Made by a program: the position numbers and the translations under genes. This document shows positions 23,761-34,550 of a DNA stretch of 64,000 bases, piece by piece. How positions within the stretch are numbered: position 1 is the first letter of the stretch; each line of letters begins with the position of its first letter. Under the pieces are notes generated by a model. The model worked only from the letters and a program-made list of their open reading frames with translations. It ran no database searches and had not been told where the DNA came from. This stretch comes from Delphinus delphis. Lineage: Eukaryota > Chordata > Mammalia > Artiodactyla > Delphinidae. The stretch covers positions 116,045,838 through 116,109,837 of the forward strand of contig NC_082687.1 in assembly GCF_949987515.2 (NCBI RefSeq), written 5' to 3'.

Positions 23761-25079
23761 GACATTTTATTTTGTATTAATAATAAATTATTATTTTGGT
23801 CTTGTATGAAGACAAATTCAGATGAGTAGTTTTCAACATTAAAGAATAAAATATGAATATATGTATGCATGTGTATGCATATATAAACCATATATGAATA
23901 ACTATCTAAAATATTTCTAGTTAATATAAATTTAAAGTAACAGTTTAATTATATAATTAAACTACATGAATGTTAAACATGGAATATTTACTTTTAAAGT
24001 CCAGTGGGATAAAAGGTATACTAGAGACTGCTGTACAATTGAAGGCACTAGCAGAGTTCAAAAGAGTTAATCTGAATAAATCTGCTCTATTTTATAAAGA
24101 GGAAAAAATTGTATTAAAATGTAAATTCACCATTAACAAATTCAGTGGGAAAAGTTTCTCAGCAGTAAAGTACAGTATATTTGTCTTGTCCACTGCCAAA
24201 GGCAGGTTTGGTATGAAAGAGTGAGAATGCCCTAAAACAAAATACCATGTATTCTTTTAACACCAGTTAGGTATTAAATCTTACCATGTTTTAATTCCAC
24301 CTCTCTCTTCAGATAAGGCCATTTGATTAACTCACTGCAGCTTTAGTTTTAACTCACTTCTTAGGCCTATTGTTACCTCATGGTGGAGAGTTCTAGACTT
24401 AACTACGTTACCATCCTTATAACCATTGGTAGTTCCCAAATGTTGGTTCTTACCAAGAAACTGAATTATTTTCTTTGTTCAGGTATGTGATATATATTTT
24501 AGTAACTTTAGAAATGCCCCACCTCGTTTATATTTGGGGGTCTGCCTTCATCTGATCTTTCTCTCTTGCACAGATTAAATACTTCTCTGTGACCTCAGAT
24601 AAATGCCTAAAATCTTCTGTGTATTATCTGTACTATATGGATTTACAAAAATTATTCAAATGGGTCAATTTTTCTCCCCTAAATTATGTGTCAAGCTAGC
24701 TAGTTAGTGAGAAGTGTGTTGAGACGAAGTGGAAAACTGGCATAAAAGAGACTTACAGTGCATGGCTAAAAATAACTCCTCCTTTACTTACTGTTTTAAA
24801 AAGTACAATGTTCAGGCTGAGATGCACAAATTTATACATAAAAAGCTTAAAATATTTCTTTATTTTCATTATTTGTAAAATTATAATTTTGCTTAGCAAC
24901 AGAAAATATAATTACTTAAGGATTTTTCCTCTCAGAACTACATTATGAGGTTTCTACTTTATTTTCACAGTTCTGGATCTATTTTGTTTTGTTATTTAAA
25001 TTCTTTGCAAAAGAGTCCAATTTTAACTTTGTCCAGTTTTGAAATTTTGTGATTAATTTTGGTGGCATATGAAGAGAAA
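23761..25079. other. Unassigned AT-rich DNA, no gene seen
   Basis: Very AT-rich, with short ta/tg-alternating spots near 23850-23900. The open stretch at 23970-24224 has Lys- and Ile-rich random composition and no recognised domain. Confidence 0.45.
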
Positions 25080-26261
25080 GTCAGTAAAAGAAAATAACCG
25101 TGGCTGAGAGCCACTGAAAGTGAATATAGCATATTGAATTCTGTTCTCTGGCACTTGTACTTATAAGATAATCTACTTTCTCAGTTTCTAGTTCTACATG
25201 TAAGCAGCTTAGAAGTCACCACTCCATCCTAATAACAAGTAAAAGCAGAACAGACTGAAAAAACTAACAACTCTTCTTGGATAAGAGAGGGAAGGACCAA
25301 AGCAAACCACTACATCTAAGATTGGAGAGACAGACTCTTGAATATGGAATCACAGCTTACCCTTGAAGCAGAGTTACTTGAGAGCAAACTGCCTCAGGAA
25401 CCACTCACAGAATAGCAAAGCCTAAATTGTAATTGATGAATTGCTGGAGACTCAGAGTGGACAACTCTGAGACATAAAAACACCAGGGGACCCAGTTATT
25501 GGAGAAAGGGAGACACAAGATTATGAGATTTATAAGGAGCTTTACCAGGTTCCCACAGTAAATATTATAAATATTATGGAAAAATTCCCTGGGTCTTGTG
25601 GCAGGGCGTGGGGAAAAGGAACCACTTTGAAATACACTAGAGCACTTTGCTCTTCTTAACAAGACCTGTTGTCAGGGGAAATTAATTAAGCAGAGCCTAA
25701 CCTAAACTGGGGTACTACTGGAGACTGACCTGGGGAAGAGAAATACCCAACTCCAGCCCACTATAAACATCCAAAGTGGGAAGAAAAAAAATGAGAAACA
25801 CTTGCAGAGTTCACAGTCCAGAGACAGAGGCTCACTAAACGGCTGAGACTTAATCATACAGAATCCTCCCTCTCCCCCCACCACATTAATATAGGCCTAT
25901 TTATAGCAGTTCCTCTTAACTGGTACCTCATGTGTGGCTACCAAGAAAAAATTACAAAGCATACCAAAAGGCAAAAGATCCTCACAATTTGAAGAGACAG
26001 AGCAAACATCAGAATCAGACATGGCAGGGAAGCTGGCATTATCAGACCAGGAACTCTAAACAACTCTGAGTTATATGCAAAGGGCTCCAGTGGATAGTAA
26101 ACAGCATGCAAGTACAGATGGGCAACGTAAGCAGAGAGATGAAAATTCTAAGAACCAGAGAGAAATGCTAGAGATCAAAAACACCGTAACAGAAATGAAG
26201 AATGCCTTTGATGGACTCATTTGTATATTGAGCACAGCTGAGGAAAGACTGTGAGCTAGAG

Positions 26262-26488
26262 CAGGGGTCCCCAACCCCAGGCCACAGACTGGTACTGGTC
26301 CACGGCTTGTTAAGAACCAGGCCACACAGCAGGAGGTGAGTGGTGGGCGAGTGAGCGAAGCTTCATCTGATCTTCTCCATCGCTCACATTACCACCTGAA
26401 ACATCCCCCCTGCCCCCCAACCCCTCTCCGTGGAAAAACTGTCTTCCACAAAACCGGTCCCTGATGCCAGAAAGGTTGGGGACCACTG
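26262..26488 (+). mobile_element. MER1 (hAT-Charlie) non-autonomous DNA transposon
   Basis: The ends are caggggtccccaaccc and ggttggggaccactg, an inverted repeat, and the inside (ggtccacggcttgttaagaac, acagcaggaggtgagtggtgggcgag, cgaagcttcatctg, gaaaaactgtcttccacaaaaccggtccc) matches the MER1 family, a short relative of Charlie3. Flanks agctagag (26254-26261) and agctacac (26489-26496) agree at 6 of 8 positions, fitting the 8-base duplication of hAT elements. It lies inside the ORF1 remnant of the old L1, so it is younger than that L1. Confidence 0.88.
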
Positions 26489-26956
26489 AGCTACACGATA
26501 TATCAGTAGTAGAATCCTTGAAAACTAAAAAGCAAAGAAAATATAGACAAAAAAAAAATAGAACAGGCTATCCAGGAGCTGTAGGAAAATTACAAAAGTG
26601 GTTAACTATGTTTAATGGGAATAACAGAAAAAGAAGAGGAAAAGGAGCAGAAGAAATACTTGAAACAATAATGATTGAGAATTTCCCACAAATTAATGTC
26701 AGACAACAAACCACAGATCCAAGAAAATTAAAATTATAGAACATTAAGCAGGCTAAAGGAAAAACAAAACAAAACAAAAAAACCCAAGACGTAGACAAAT
26801 TACTTTTAAGTTACAGAAAATCAAGGATTAAAAAAAAAAAAATCCTGAAAGTAGCAAGTGGAAAAATACAACCTTACCTATAGAAGAACAAAGATAAGAA
26901 TTACATCTGCCTTATCCTGAGAAAATTTGCAAGCCAGAAGATAATGGAGCAAAATA

Positions 26957-27179
26957 CAGGTGACCATTCAACAAGCCGGGGTTAGGGGTACCTATCATCC
27001 TTGCAGTAAAAAATCCAAGTATAATGCTAGAGTCAGCCTTCTGTATCCATGGTTCCACATCCACAGATTCAGCCAACTGTGGATTGAATTATATAGTGAT
27101 ATAATATGATTTCATTTAAAAAAATGAATGTGTAAGTGGACCTTCAGAGTTGAAACCTGTATTGTTCAAGGATTAATTG
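26957..27179. mobile_element. Tigger-type (TcMar) non-autonomous DNA transposon
   Basis: The left end caggtgaccattcaacaa pairs with the right end ttgttcaaggattaattg, a diverged inverted repeat. The consensus of this Tigger1-like group is cagttgacccttgaacaa. Interior landmarks are ggggttaggggtacc, aaaatccaagtataa, ttctgtatccatggttccacatccacagattc and gtgtaagtggacctt. A TA precedes the left end (26955-26956); the right flank reads CA, a likely mutated copy. About 223 bases, without a transposase frame. Inserted near the ORF1 end of the old L1. Confidence 0.82.
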
Positions 27180-28342
27180 CATTTAAAGGGTTCAGACAAA
27201 ACCCCCCAACAACCCAGAATTCTGTACCTGTGAAATTTTTCTTCAAACATCAACGAGAAATGAAGACTTTCCCAATCAAAGAAAAATTGAGGGCATTAGT
27301 TGTCAGTAGCCCTATCTTCAAAAAACATTAAAATAAGTTTTTAGACAGAAGGAAAATATATAGGTCAGAAATACAGACCTAAATAAAGAAAGGAAGGGCA
27401 TCCAAGAAAGAATAAATGAAGGTAAAATAAAAATTTCTTCTTATCTTAATTGATCTCACAGATAACAGTTTGCTCAAAATAATAATAGCAACAATATACT
27501 CGATTATGTATGTTTATGTATATCATATATATATATTTGTATATGATTATATATAAATGAAATGAGTGACAGCAGTGAAATAAGGTATGGGATGGAGTCA
27601 TTAGAATTATATTTTTATTATAAGGTACTCATACTACCCAAGAACTGGTACAGTGTTATTTGAAACAGGACTTGGATTAGCTGTAAATGTATATTGGAAA
27701 CACTAATGCAACCACTAAAAAAAGTAAAAGTAGTGTAACTGGTATGTTACACTGATATGCTAAAAAGGAGAAAATTGGAATCATATAAAATGCTCAATTA
27801 AAACCATAAAAGGCAGAAAAAGAGTGGAAGACAAAAATAGGACAAAGAACAAGGGTGACAAATAGAAAATAGTAATGGATAGGGTAGATATTAATCCAAC
27901 TATATTAATATCCACTTCAAATCTCAAAGATCTAAATATACCTATTAAAAGACAAATTATCAGAGTTGATCAAAAAACAAAACTATATATTGTCTACAAG
28001 AAACCCACTTTAAATATGAAGTCACATATAGATTAAGAATAAATAGATGAAGAAAAATATACCATGCTAACACTAACCAAATAAAGTAGGAATAGCTATA
28101 TTAACTTCAGACACAGCAGACTTCAAAGTAAGGAAAGTTACCAGGGATAAAGAAGGGCATTACATGGTGAAAAGGGGATCAATTCTCCAAGAAGACATAA
28201 CAATCCTTAACGTGAATGTACCTAACAACAGGGGATCAAACTATGTGAGGTAAAAAATGATAGAACTACAAGGAGAAATAGATGAATTCACTCTCATAGT
28301 TGGAGACTTCAATAGCACCCTCTCAGAAATGAACATATCCAG

Positions 28343-28660
28343 AAGGAGAAGCCAAGATGGTGGAATAGAAAGACCCTGAGCCCACCTCCTCCCATGGGCA
28401 CACCAAAATTCATCTATTTACAGAGCAACTATTGATGAGAAAGAAGAGAAAAACAACAGAAAAGATCTTCTACAACTACAGATATGAAGAAGGAACAACA
28501 ACAATACTGGTAGAAGGGAGAGAGATGTGATATAGTCAAGACCCATATGCCTGGGTAGGTGACACAGATGGGAGGATAATTACAATTGCAGAGGTTCTCT
28601 CCAAGGATTAAGGGGTCTAAGCCCACATCTGTCTCCCCAGCCTAGGTATCCTGCATTATA
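28343..28660 (+). promoter_or_regulatory. L1-4 5' UTR (internal promoter region), partial
   Basis: The 5' UTR of L1 carries its own RNA polymerase II promoter. About 320 bases match the start of the lineage's 5' UTR, beginning aaggagaagccaagatggtgg. The rest of the 5' UTR is deleted. The aagatgg core near the start is the kind of site that binds YY1 in L1 promoters; whether it is active here is unknown. Confidence 0.6.
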
Positions 28661-28664
28661 TATT

Positions 28665-28823
28665 TAAAAGGATGAAATTGAAAAACCTACAACCAAGAAT
28701 ACTCTCCCTGACAAGTCTTTCATTATGATTTGATGGAGAGATCAAAAGTTTTACAAACAAGCAAAGGCTAAGGTCTCAGTACCACCAAACCAGCTTTACA
28801 AGAAATGTTAAAAGACCTCTCTA
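28665..28823 (+). pseudogene. L1-4 ORF1 remnant, C-terminal end only
   Basis: Encodes the last roughly 50 residues of the ORF1 protein, judged by its match to L1-1 at 962-1118: aaaaacctacaaccaagaatactctccc, then acaaacaagcaaaggctaagg and tttacaagaaatgttaaaagacctctctaa. Stops and small indels break the frame. Confidence 0.8.
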
Positions 28824-31613
28824 AGCAGAAAAGAAAAGGCCACAACTATAAATACGAAAATTACAAAAGGAAAAAAATCTCACTGGTAAGGCAAATATAC
28901 AACAAAGGTAGTAATTCAACCACATATAAAGTTAGTAGGAAAGACAAAAGGAGTGAAATCATCTATATTCAAAATAAGTATTGATAGTTAAGGGATACAC
29001 AAAACAAAAAGATGTAAAATATGATGTCAAAAATAGCAAATGTGAGAGTTAGAGAGTAAAACTCAAGGTTGTTAAAATGGGTTCAAACTTTAAAGATCAG
29101 AAACTTTAAAAAATTTCATATATACATGAAAAAATATCATATATATATGGATTTCTATATAAACCTCAGCATAACAACAAACCAAAAAACCTATAATGAT
29201 ATGCTTACAAAAACAGAAAGTAATTCAAACATAACAAAAATTTATAATACATAAACAAAAACAAAAGAGAAATAATCCAAACAAACACGTATCACAAGGG
29301 AGGAGAGCAAGAGACAAAAAAAAGTTGCAAAACACACAAAATGACAGCAAAATGGCAGTAAGAACATAGATATCAACAATTACTTTAAATTGATGAAATG
29401 CTCCAGTCAAAAGACATAGGTGGATGATTGGGTATAAAAACAATACCCTTATAGATGCTGCCTACAAAAAACTCACTTCAGATCTAAAGACACAAATAGA
29501 CTAAAAGTAAGGGAATGGAAAAAGATATTACATGAAAGTGGAAATGAAAACAAAGCAGGGGTAACAATACTTACATCAGACAAAATAGACCTTAAAACAA
29601 AGACTGTAACAAGAGATCATTACATAATGATCAAAAGATAAATCTAAAAAGAAAATCTAACAACTTTAAATAAAAATTCACCCAACATAGGAGTACCTAC
29701 ATACATAAAGCAAGTATTATCATAAACAAACAGAGAAACTGACAGTAGTTCAATAATAGTATGAGACTTTTAACACCCCACAGATATCAATGGACAGATC
29801 ATCCAGACAGAAAATCAGTAAGGAAACACTGGCCTTAAATGACATTCCAGACCAAATGTACTTAATAGATCTATATCGAACATTCTATCCAAAAACAGCA
29901 GGATACACATTCTTTACAAGTACACATGGAACAATCTCCAGGATAGATCACTAGTCTCAGTAAATCTAAGAAAACTGAAATCATATCAAGCAACTTTTCC
30001 CACCACAACACAAGAAATTAACTACAAATAAAAAAAACTGCAAAAACACAAACATGTGGATTCTAAACAATATGCTCCTAGATAACCAATGGATCACTGA
30101 AGAAATCAAATAATACCTGGAGACAAAAACAATTGAAAACAAAAACAAAGTGACCCCAAATCTGTAGGATACAGCAAAAGCAGTTCTAAGAGGGAAATTT
30201 ATAGAAATACAAGCCTACTAGAGGAAACAAGAAATCTCTCAAATAATCAGCCTAACCTTATCCCTAAAGGAACTAGAGACAGAAGAATTAAACAAAAGTT
30301 AAAGTTAGTATAAGGAAAAAATAATAACGATCATAGAAGAAATAAATGAAAAAAAAGACTAAAGAACAATAAAAGAAGATCAATGAAACTAAGAGCTGAT
30401 TCTTTGAAACAATAAACAAAATTGATAAACCTTTAGCCAGACTCATCAAGAATAAAAAAGAGAAGGCCCAAATCAATAAGCTCAGAAATGGAAAAGAAAT
30501 TACAACCAACATGAAAGAAATACAAAGGATCATAAGAGATCACTACAATTATACATCAATAAAATGCACAACAGAGAAGAAATGGGCAAATTCTATTCAA
30601 CAATACATAAATAGGGTTATATACCATGATCAAGTGGTATTTATTCCAGGGGTGCAAGGATTCAATATTCACAAATCAATCAATGTGATACACTACGTTA
30701 ACAAAAGGAAGGAAAAACATAAATCACATGATTATCTTAATAACTGCAGAAAAAGCATTTGACAAAGTTCAACATCCAATCATGATAAAAACTCTCATCA
30801 AAGTTGGTATAGAGGGAAGACATCTCAACATAATAAAGGCCATTTATGAAACCCACAGCTAATATCACATTCAACAGTGAAAAGCTGAAAGATTTTTCTC
30901 GAAAATCAGGAACAAGAGAAGGATATTTATTCTCCCAATTCTATTTAGCATAGTATTTAAAGTCCTGGCCACAGAAATGAGAAAAAGGCATCCAAATTGG
31001 AAGGAAAGAAGTAAAATTGTCACTATTTGCAGATGATAAGATACTATATATAGAAAACCCTTAAGTCTCCACCAAAATACTACTAGAACTAATAAATGAA
31101 TTCAGTAAATTTGCAGGATACAAGCTTAATATACAGAAATTTGTTGCTTTTCTATACACTAATAATGAACTATCAGAAAGAGAAAGCAAAGAAAAAAATC
31201 CCATTTAAAATTGCATCAAAAAGAACAAAATCCCTAGGAATAAACTTCATGAAGGAGGTGAAAGACCTAAAAAAAAAAAAAAAAAAAAAACCACTCTGAA
31301 AACTATAGAACTTTGATAAAGGAAATTGATGATACAAAGAAATGGAAAGATATCCTGTATTCATGGATTGGAAGAATTTATATTGTTAAAGTATTCATAC
31401 TGCTCAAAACAATCTACATATTTAATGCAATCTCTATCAAAATACCCATGAAATTTTTCACAGAACTAGAACAAATAATCCTAAAATATATATAAAATCA
31501 CAAAGACCCACAAATTGCCAAAGCAATCTTGAGAAAAAAATAGCAAAGCTGGAAAAATCATACTCCCTGACTTCAGCCTATACTATAGAGAGACAGTAAT
31601 AAAAACAAAAACA

Positions 31614-31821
31614 GGCTTCCCTGGTGGCGCAGTGGTTCAGAGTCCACCTGCTGATGCAGGGGATATGGGTTAGTGCCCCGGTCCGGGAAGATCCCACATG
31701 CCGCGGAGCGGCTGGGCCTGTGAGCCATGGCTGCTGAGCCAGCGCGTCCGGAGCCTGTGCTCTGCAGCGGGAGAGGCCACAACAGTGAGAGGCCCGTGTA
31801 CCGCAAAAAAAAAAAAAAAAA
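31614..31821 (+). mobile_element. CHR-family SINE inside L1-4
   Basis: Same family as the copy at 633: tRNA-like head with tggcgcagtggttcag, body with gatcccacatgccgcggagc and gggagaggccacaacagtgag, and a pure A tail. Flanked by a 14-base duplication aaaaacaaaaacag (31601-31614 and 31822-31835; one base is shared with the element start). It landed in ORF2 of L1-4 and is therefore younger. Confidence 0.95.
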
Positions 31822-32849
31822 AAAAACAAAAACAGCATGGCAGCAGCACAAAAACAGACATAGAACAGAATAGAGAGCCCAGAAATAAAATCACAGTTAT
31901 GGTTAATTAATCTATGACAAAGGAGGTTAGGCTATACAACGGAGAAAAGACAGTCTCTTCAATAAGTGGTGCTCGGACAACTGGACAGCTACATGTAAAA
32001 GAATGAAATTAGAACATTCTCTAATACCATACACAAAAATAAACTCAAAATGGATTAAAGACCTAAATGTAAAACTTGAAATTATAAAATTTCTAAAAGA
32101 GAACATAATCAGAACACTCACTGACATAAATCATAGAAATATTTTATTTGGATCTGTCTCCTAAGGCAAAAAGAAAAAAAAGCAAAAATAAACAAATGGG
32201 ACCTAATTCCACTTAAAAGCTTCTGCACAGCAAAGAAAACTAATGACAAAACAAAAAGATAATCTACTGAATGGGAGAAAATATTTGCAAATGATATGAC
32301 CCATAAGGGGATAATATCCAAAATATATAAACAGCTTATACAACTCAATATAAAAAACATAAAAACAACCCAATTTAAAAATGGGCAGAAGACTTGAAAA
32401 GACAATTTTCCAAAGAAGATATACAGAGGGCCAACAGGCACATGAAAAAATGCTCAACATTACCAAGCATCAGAGAAAAACAAATGAAAATCACAATGAG
32501 ATATCACTTCACATCTGTCAAAATGGCTATCATCAAAAAGTCTACAAATAACAAATGTTGGTGAGGACGTGGAGAAAAGGGAACCCTAGCACACTGTTGG
32601 ATGGAATGTAAATTGACACAGTCATTATGGAAAACAATATGGAGTTTCCTCAAAAAACTAAAAGTAGAACCATCATATGATCCAGCAATTCCACTGCTGG
32701 GTATATATCCAAAGAAAACAAAAGCTCTAATTCAAAAAGGTAAATGCACCCCAATGTTTACAGCTGTATTATTTGCAGTAGCCAAGATATGGAGGCAACC
32801 TAAGTGTCCGTCAACAGCTGGATGGATAAAGATGTGGTGTTTCTGTATG

Positions 32850-32869
32850 TGTGTGTGTATACACACACA
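32850..32869. repeat. 20-base perfect palindrome in L1-4
   Basis: A TG run meets a CA run at gtatac, so the 20 bases equal their own reverse complement. Directly after it, cacaatggaatatta occurs twice in tandem (about 32866-32900). It sits at the same point of ORF2 where L1-2 has its (AC)n run. Confidence 0.9.
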
Positions 32870-33335
32870 ATGGAATATTAAACACAATGGAATATTAGCC
32901 ATAAAAAAGAATGAAATTCTGCTATTTGCATCAATGTGAATGGACCTAGAGTGTATTATGCTTAGTAAAATAAGTCAGACAGAGAAAGACAAATATTCTG
33001 TTATCATTTATATGTGGAATCTAAAAAATAAAACAAATGAATATACATAATAAAACAGAAACATAGAGATAGAGAATAAGCTAGTCATTACCAGTGATGA
33101 GAGGCAAGAAGGGATCAGCAAGATAGGGGTATAGGATTAAGAGATACAAACTACTATGTATAAAATAGATAAGCAACAAGGATATATTGATCAGCACAGG
33201 GAAATATAGCCATTATTTTGTAATAACTTTAAATGGAGTATAATCTATAAAAATACTGAATCACAATGTTGTACACCTGAAGTTAATATGATATTGTAAA
33301 TCAGCAATACTTTAATAAAAAATTTTTAAAAAGTA

Positions 33336-33841
33336 AAGTAAGGCTGTACGTTGTAAAATTATAGGTAGTCCAACTACAATATGTACATTTTTATTACTGT
33401 GTTACTCTGTGTCATAATGGAATCATATACTTATTAAATATTTTTTCAATCTTAGTGGGCTAAAATATTATTTTAAATAAAATATTGAACTAGTGATGTT
33501 GTAATTGATATTAGTTCAGAAATTCATAAATGCATTTTATAATGTGTCATTTAGAATACATGAATTATGTCCCATTCAGTATGTAAACTAATGAATGCTT
33601 TCAATAAACATGTATTTAAGCTTGGGGGGGAAAAGAGAGTAAATTCTAAGAGTTCTCATAACAAAGAAAAATTTTTTTTTTCTATTTCTTTAATACTGTA
33701 TCTATATGAGATGATGGGTGTTCACTAAACTCATTATGATAATCATTACATGATGTAAGTCAAATCATTATGCTGTACACTTACACAGTGCTGTATGTCA
33801 CCTACATCTCAATAAAAATAGAAGAAAAATCAAATTAAAAG
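33336..33841 (+). mobile_element. Second L1-type 3' tail following L1-4
   Basis: 33336-33635 is unassigned. 33636-33841 resembles an L1MA-type 3' UTR: gagagtaaattctaagagttctcataac, gatgatgggtgttcactaaact, taatcattacatgatg, atcattatgctgtacacttacacagtgctgtatgtcacctacatctcaataaaaatag, and an A-rich end. The 17 bases after it (gaaataaatgtatccag) agree at 14 positions with those before L1-4 (gaaatgaacatatccag, about 28326-28342), which suggests that this tail closes the insertion that begins at 28343. Confidence 0.6.
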
Positions 33842-34550
33842 AAATAAATGTATCCAGTAGGTAGAAATCAAACATCAAAATTTGAGGGAAATTTATAGCA
33901 TTGAATGCATATATTAGAAAAGAAGAAGAAAAGAGAAATAACTCATAAAAGAGAAGAGAGAGAACTCATATTACTAGTATCAGAAATTAAAGGGGGCACA
34001 ACGCTACAGATTCCATGGACATAAAAGGATAATAAATCAATAAACGGGACAACTCTTTGCTCACAAATTTGATAACCTAGGTGAAATACACCAATTCCTT
34101 CAAAGACACAATCTGCCAAAATTCACACAGAAGGAACAGAAGGTCCTAATATAGACCTTTGTAAATTTAAAAAAATTAATCAATAGTTAACAACCCTTCA
34201 AAACAGAAAGCACCATGGCCGTATTGATTCACTGGTGAACTCAACCAACTATTTAAGGAAGAAACTATACCAATTCTCTACAATCCCTTTCAGAGGATAA
34301 AAGTAGAGGGAATACCTCCTTATTCATTCTATGAGGTCAGCATTATCCTAATACCAAAATCAGACAAAGACATTACAAGGAAAGAAAATACAGATCGACA
34401 TCTTTCATGAATATAAAGGCAAAAAACCTCAACAATATATTAGTAAATTGAATCCAAGAAAGTATGAAAGGAATTACACATCACAACCAAGTGTTATTTA
34501 CCCCAGATATGTGAGACTGATTCAACATTTGAAATTTTGTTATAAAACTG
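33842..34550 (+). mobile_element. Old L1 (first), right part: ORF2 remnant
   Basis: Continuation of the old L1 cut at 28342. ORF2 stretches are recognisable: gggaaatttatagcattgaatgcatatatta (33885), aattaatcaatagttaacaacc (34172), gaggtcagcattatcctaataccaaaatcagacaaagacattacaagg (34333-34380), aatattagtaaattgaatcc and atcacaaccaagtgttatttacccc. It ends near 34550 in an A-rich stretch. Frames are destroyed by many stops. Confidence 0.75.

Larger units (their letters stand above)
25080..28341 (+). mobile_element. Old L1 (first), left part: 5' UTR, ORF1 remnant, start of ORF2
   Basis: An old L1M-type element. 25080-25980 looks like its 5' UTR. ORF1 pieces follow: gccagagatcaaaaacac...gaaatgaagaatgcc near 26165-26210, agaagaaatacttgaaacaataatgattgagaatttccca near 26647-26690, and the domain before the ORF1 end near 26845-26940. 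ORF2 endonuclease pieces are at about 27985-28320 (tgtctacaagaaacccactt, ggagacttcaatagcaccctctcagaaatg). It is interrupted by MER1 (26262-26488) and a Tigger element (26957-27179), then cut by a younger L1 block; it resumes at about 33842. All frames are destroyed. Confidence 0.75.
29352..33030 (+). pseudogene. L1-4 ORF2 remnant
   Basis: The start is placed at the ATG at 29352, in the context aaaatggcagtaagaacatag, which matches the N-terminus of ORF2 in L1-1 but hits a stop after five codons. The endonuclease part reads through caaaaaactcacttcagatc (near 29465) and gtatgagacttttaacaccccac (29759). Part of the fingers/palm is missing: the sequence passes from cacaacagagaagaaatgggcaaattc to agggttataccatgatcaagtgg near 30570-30640. 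The catalytic FADD is changed to FADDK (near 31030). The cysteine motif region is at about 32560-32625. A CHR SINE interrupts it at 31614. Dead. Confidence 0.85.
28343..33335 (+). mobile_element. L1-4: L1 with its 5' end but a large internal deletion
   Basis: Starts with an L1 5' UTR (gagaagccaagatggtgga ... cctcctcccatgggcacacc ... cagaggttctctccaagg), the promoter end of the ruminant/cetacean L1 lineage. Near 28655-28665 it jumps to the last part of ORF1 (gaaaaacctacaaccaagaatactctccc). The spacer, ORF2 and 3' UTR follow, ending near 33335 in ttaataaaaaattttt. Most of the 5' UTR and ORF1 are therefore missing. A CHR SINE splits ORF2. A second L1-type tail follows to 33841. It sits inside the old L1. 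Confidence 0.85.
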
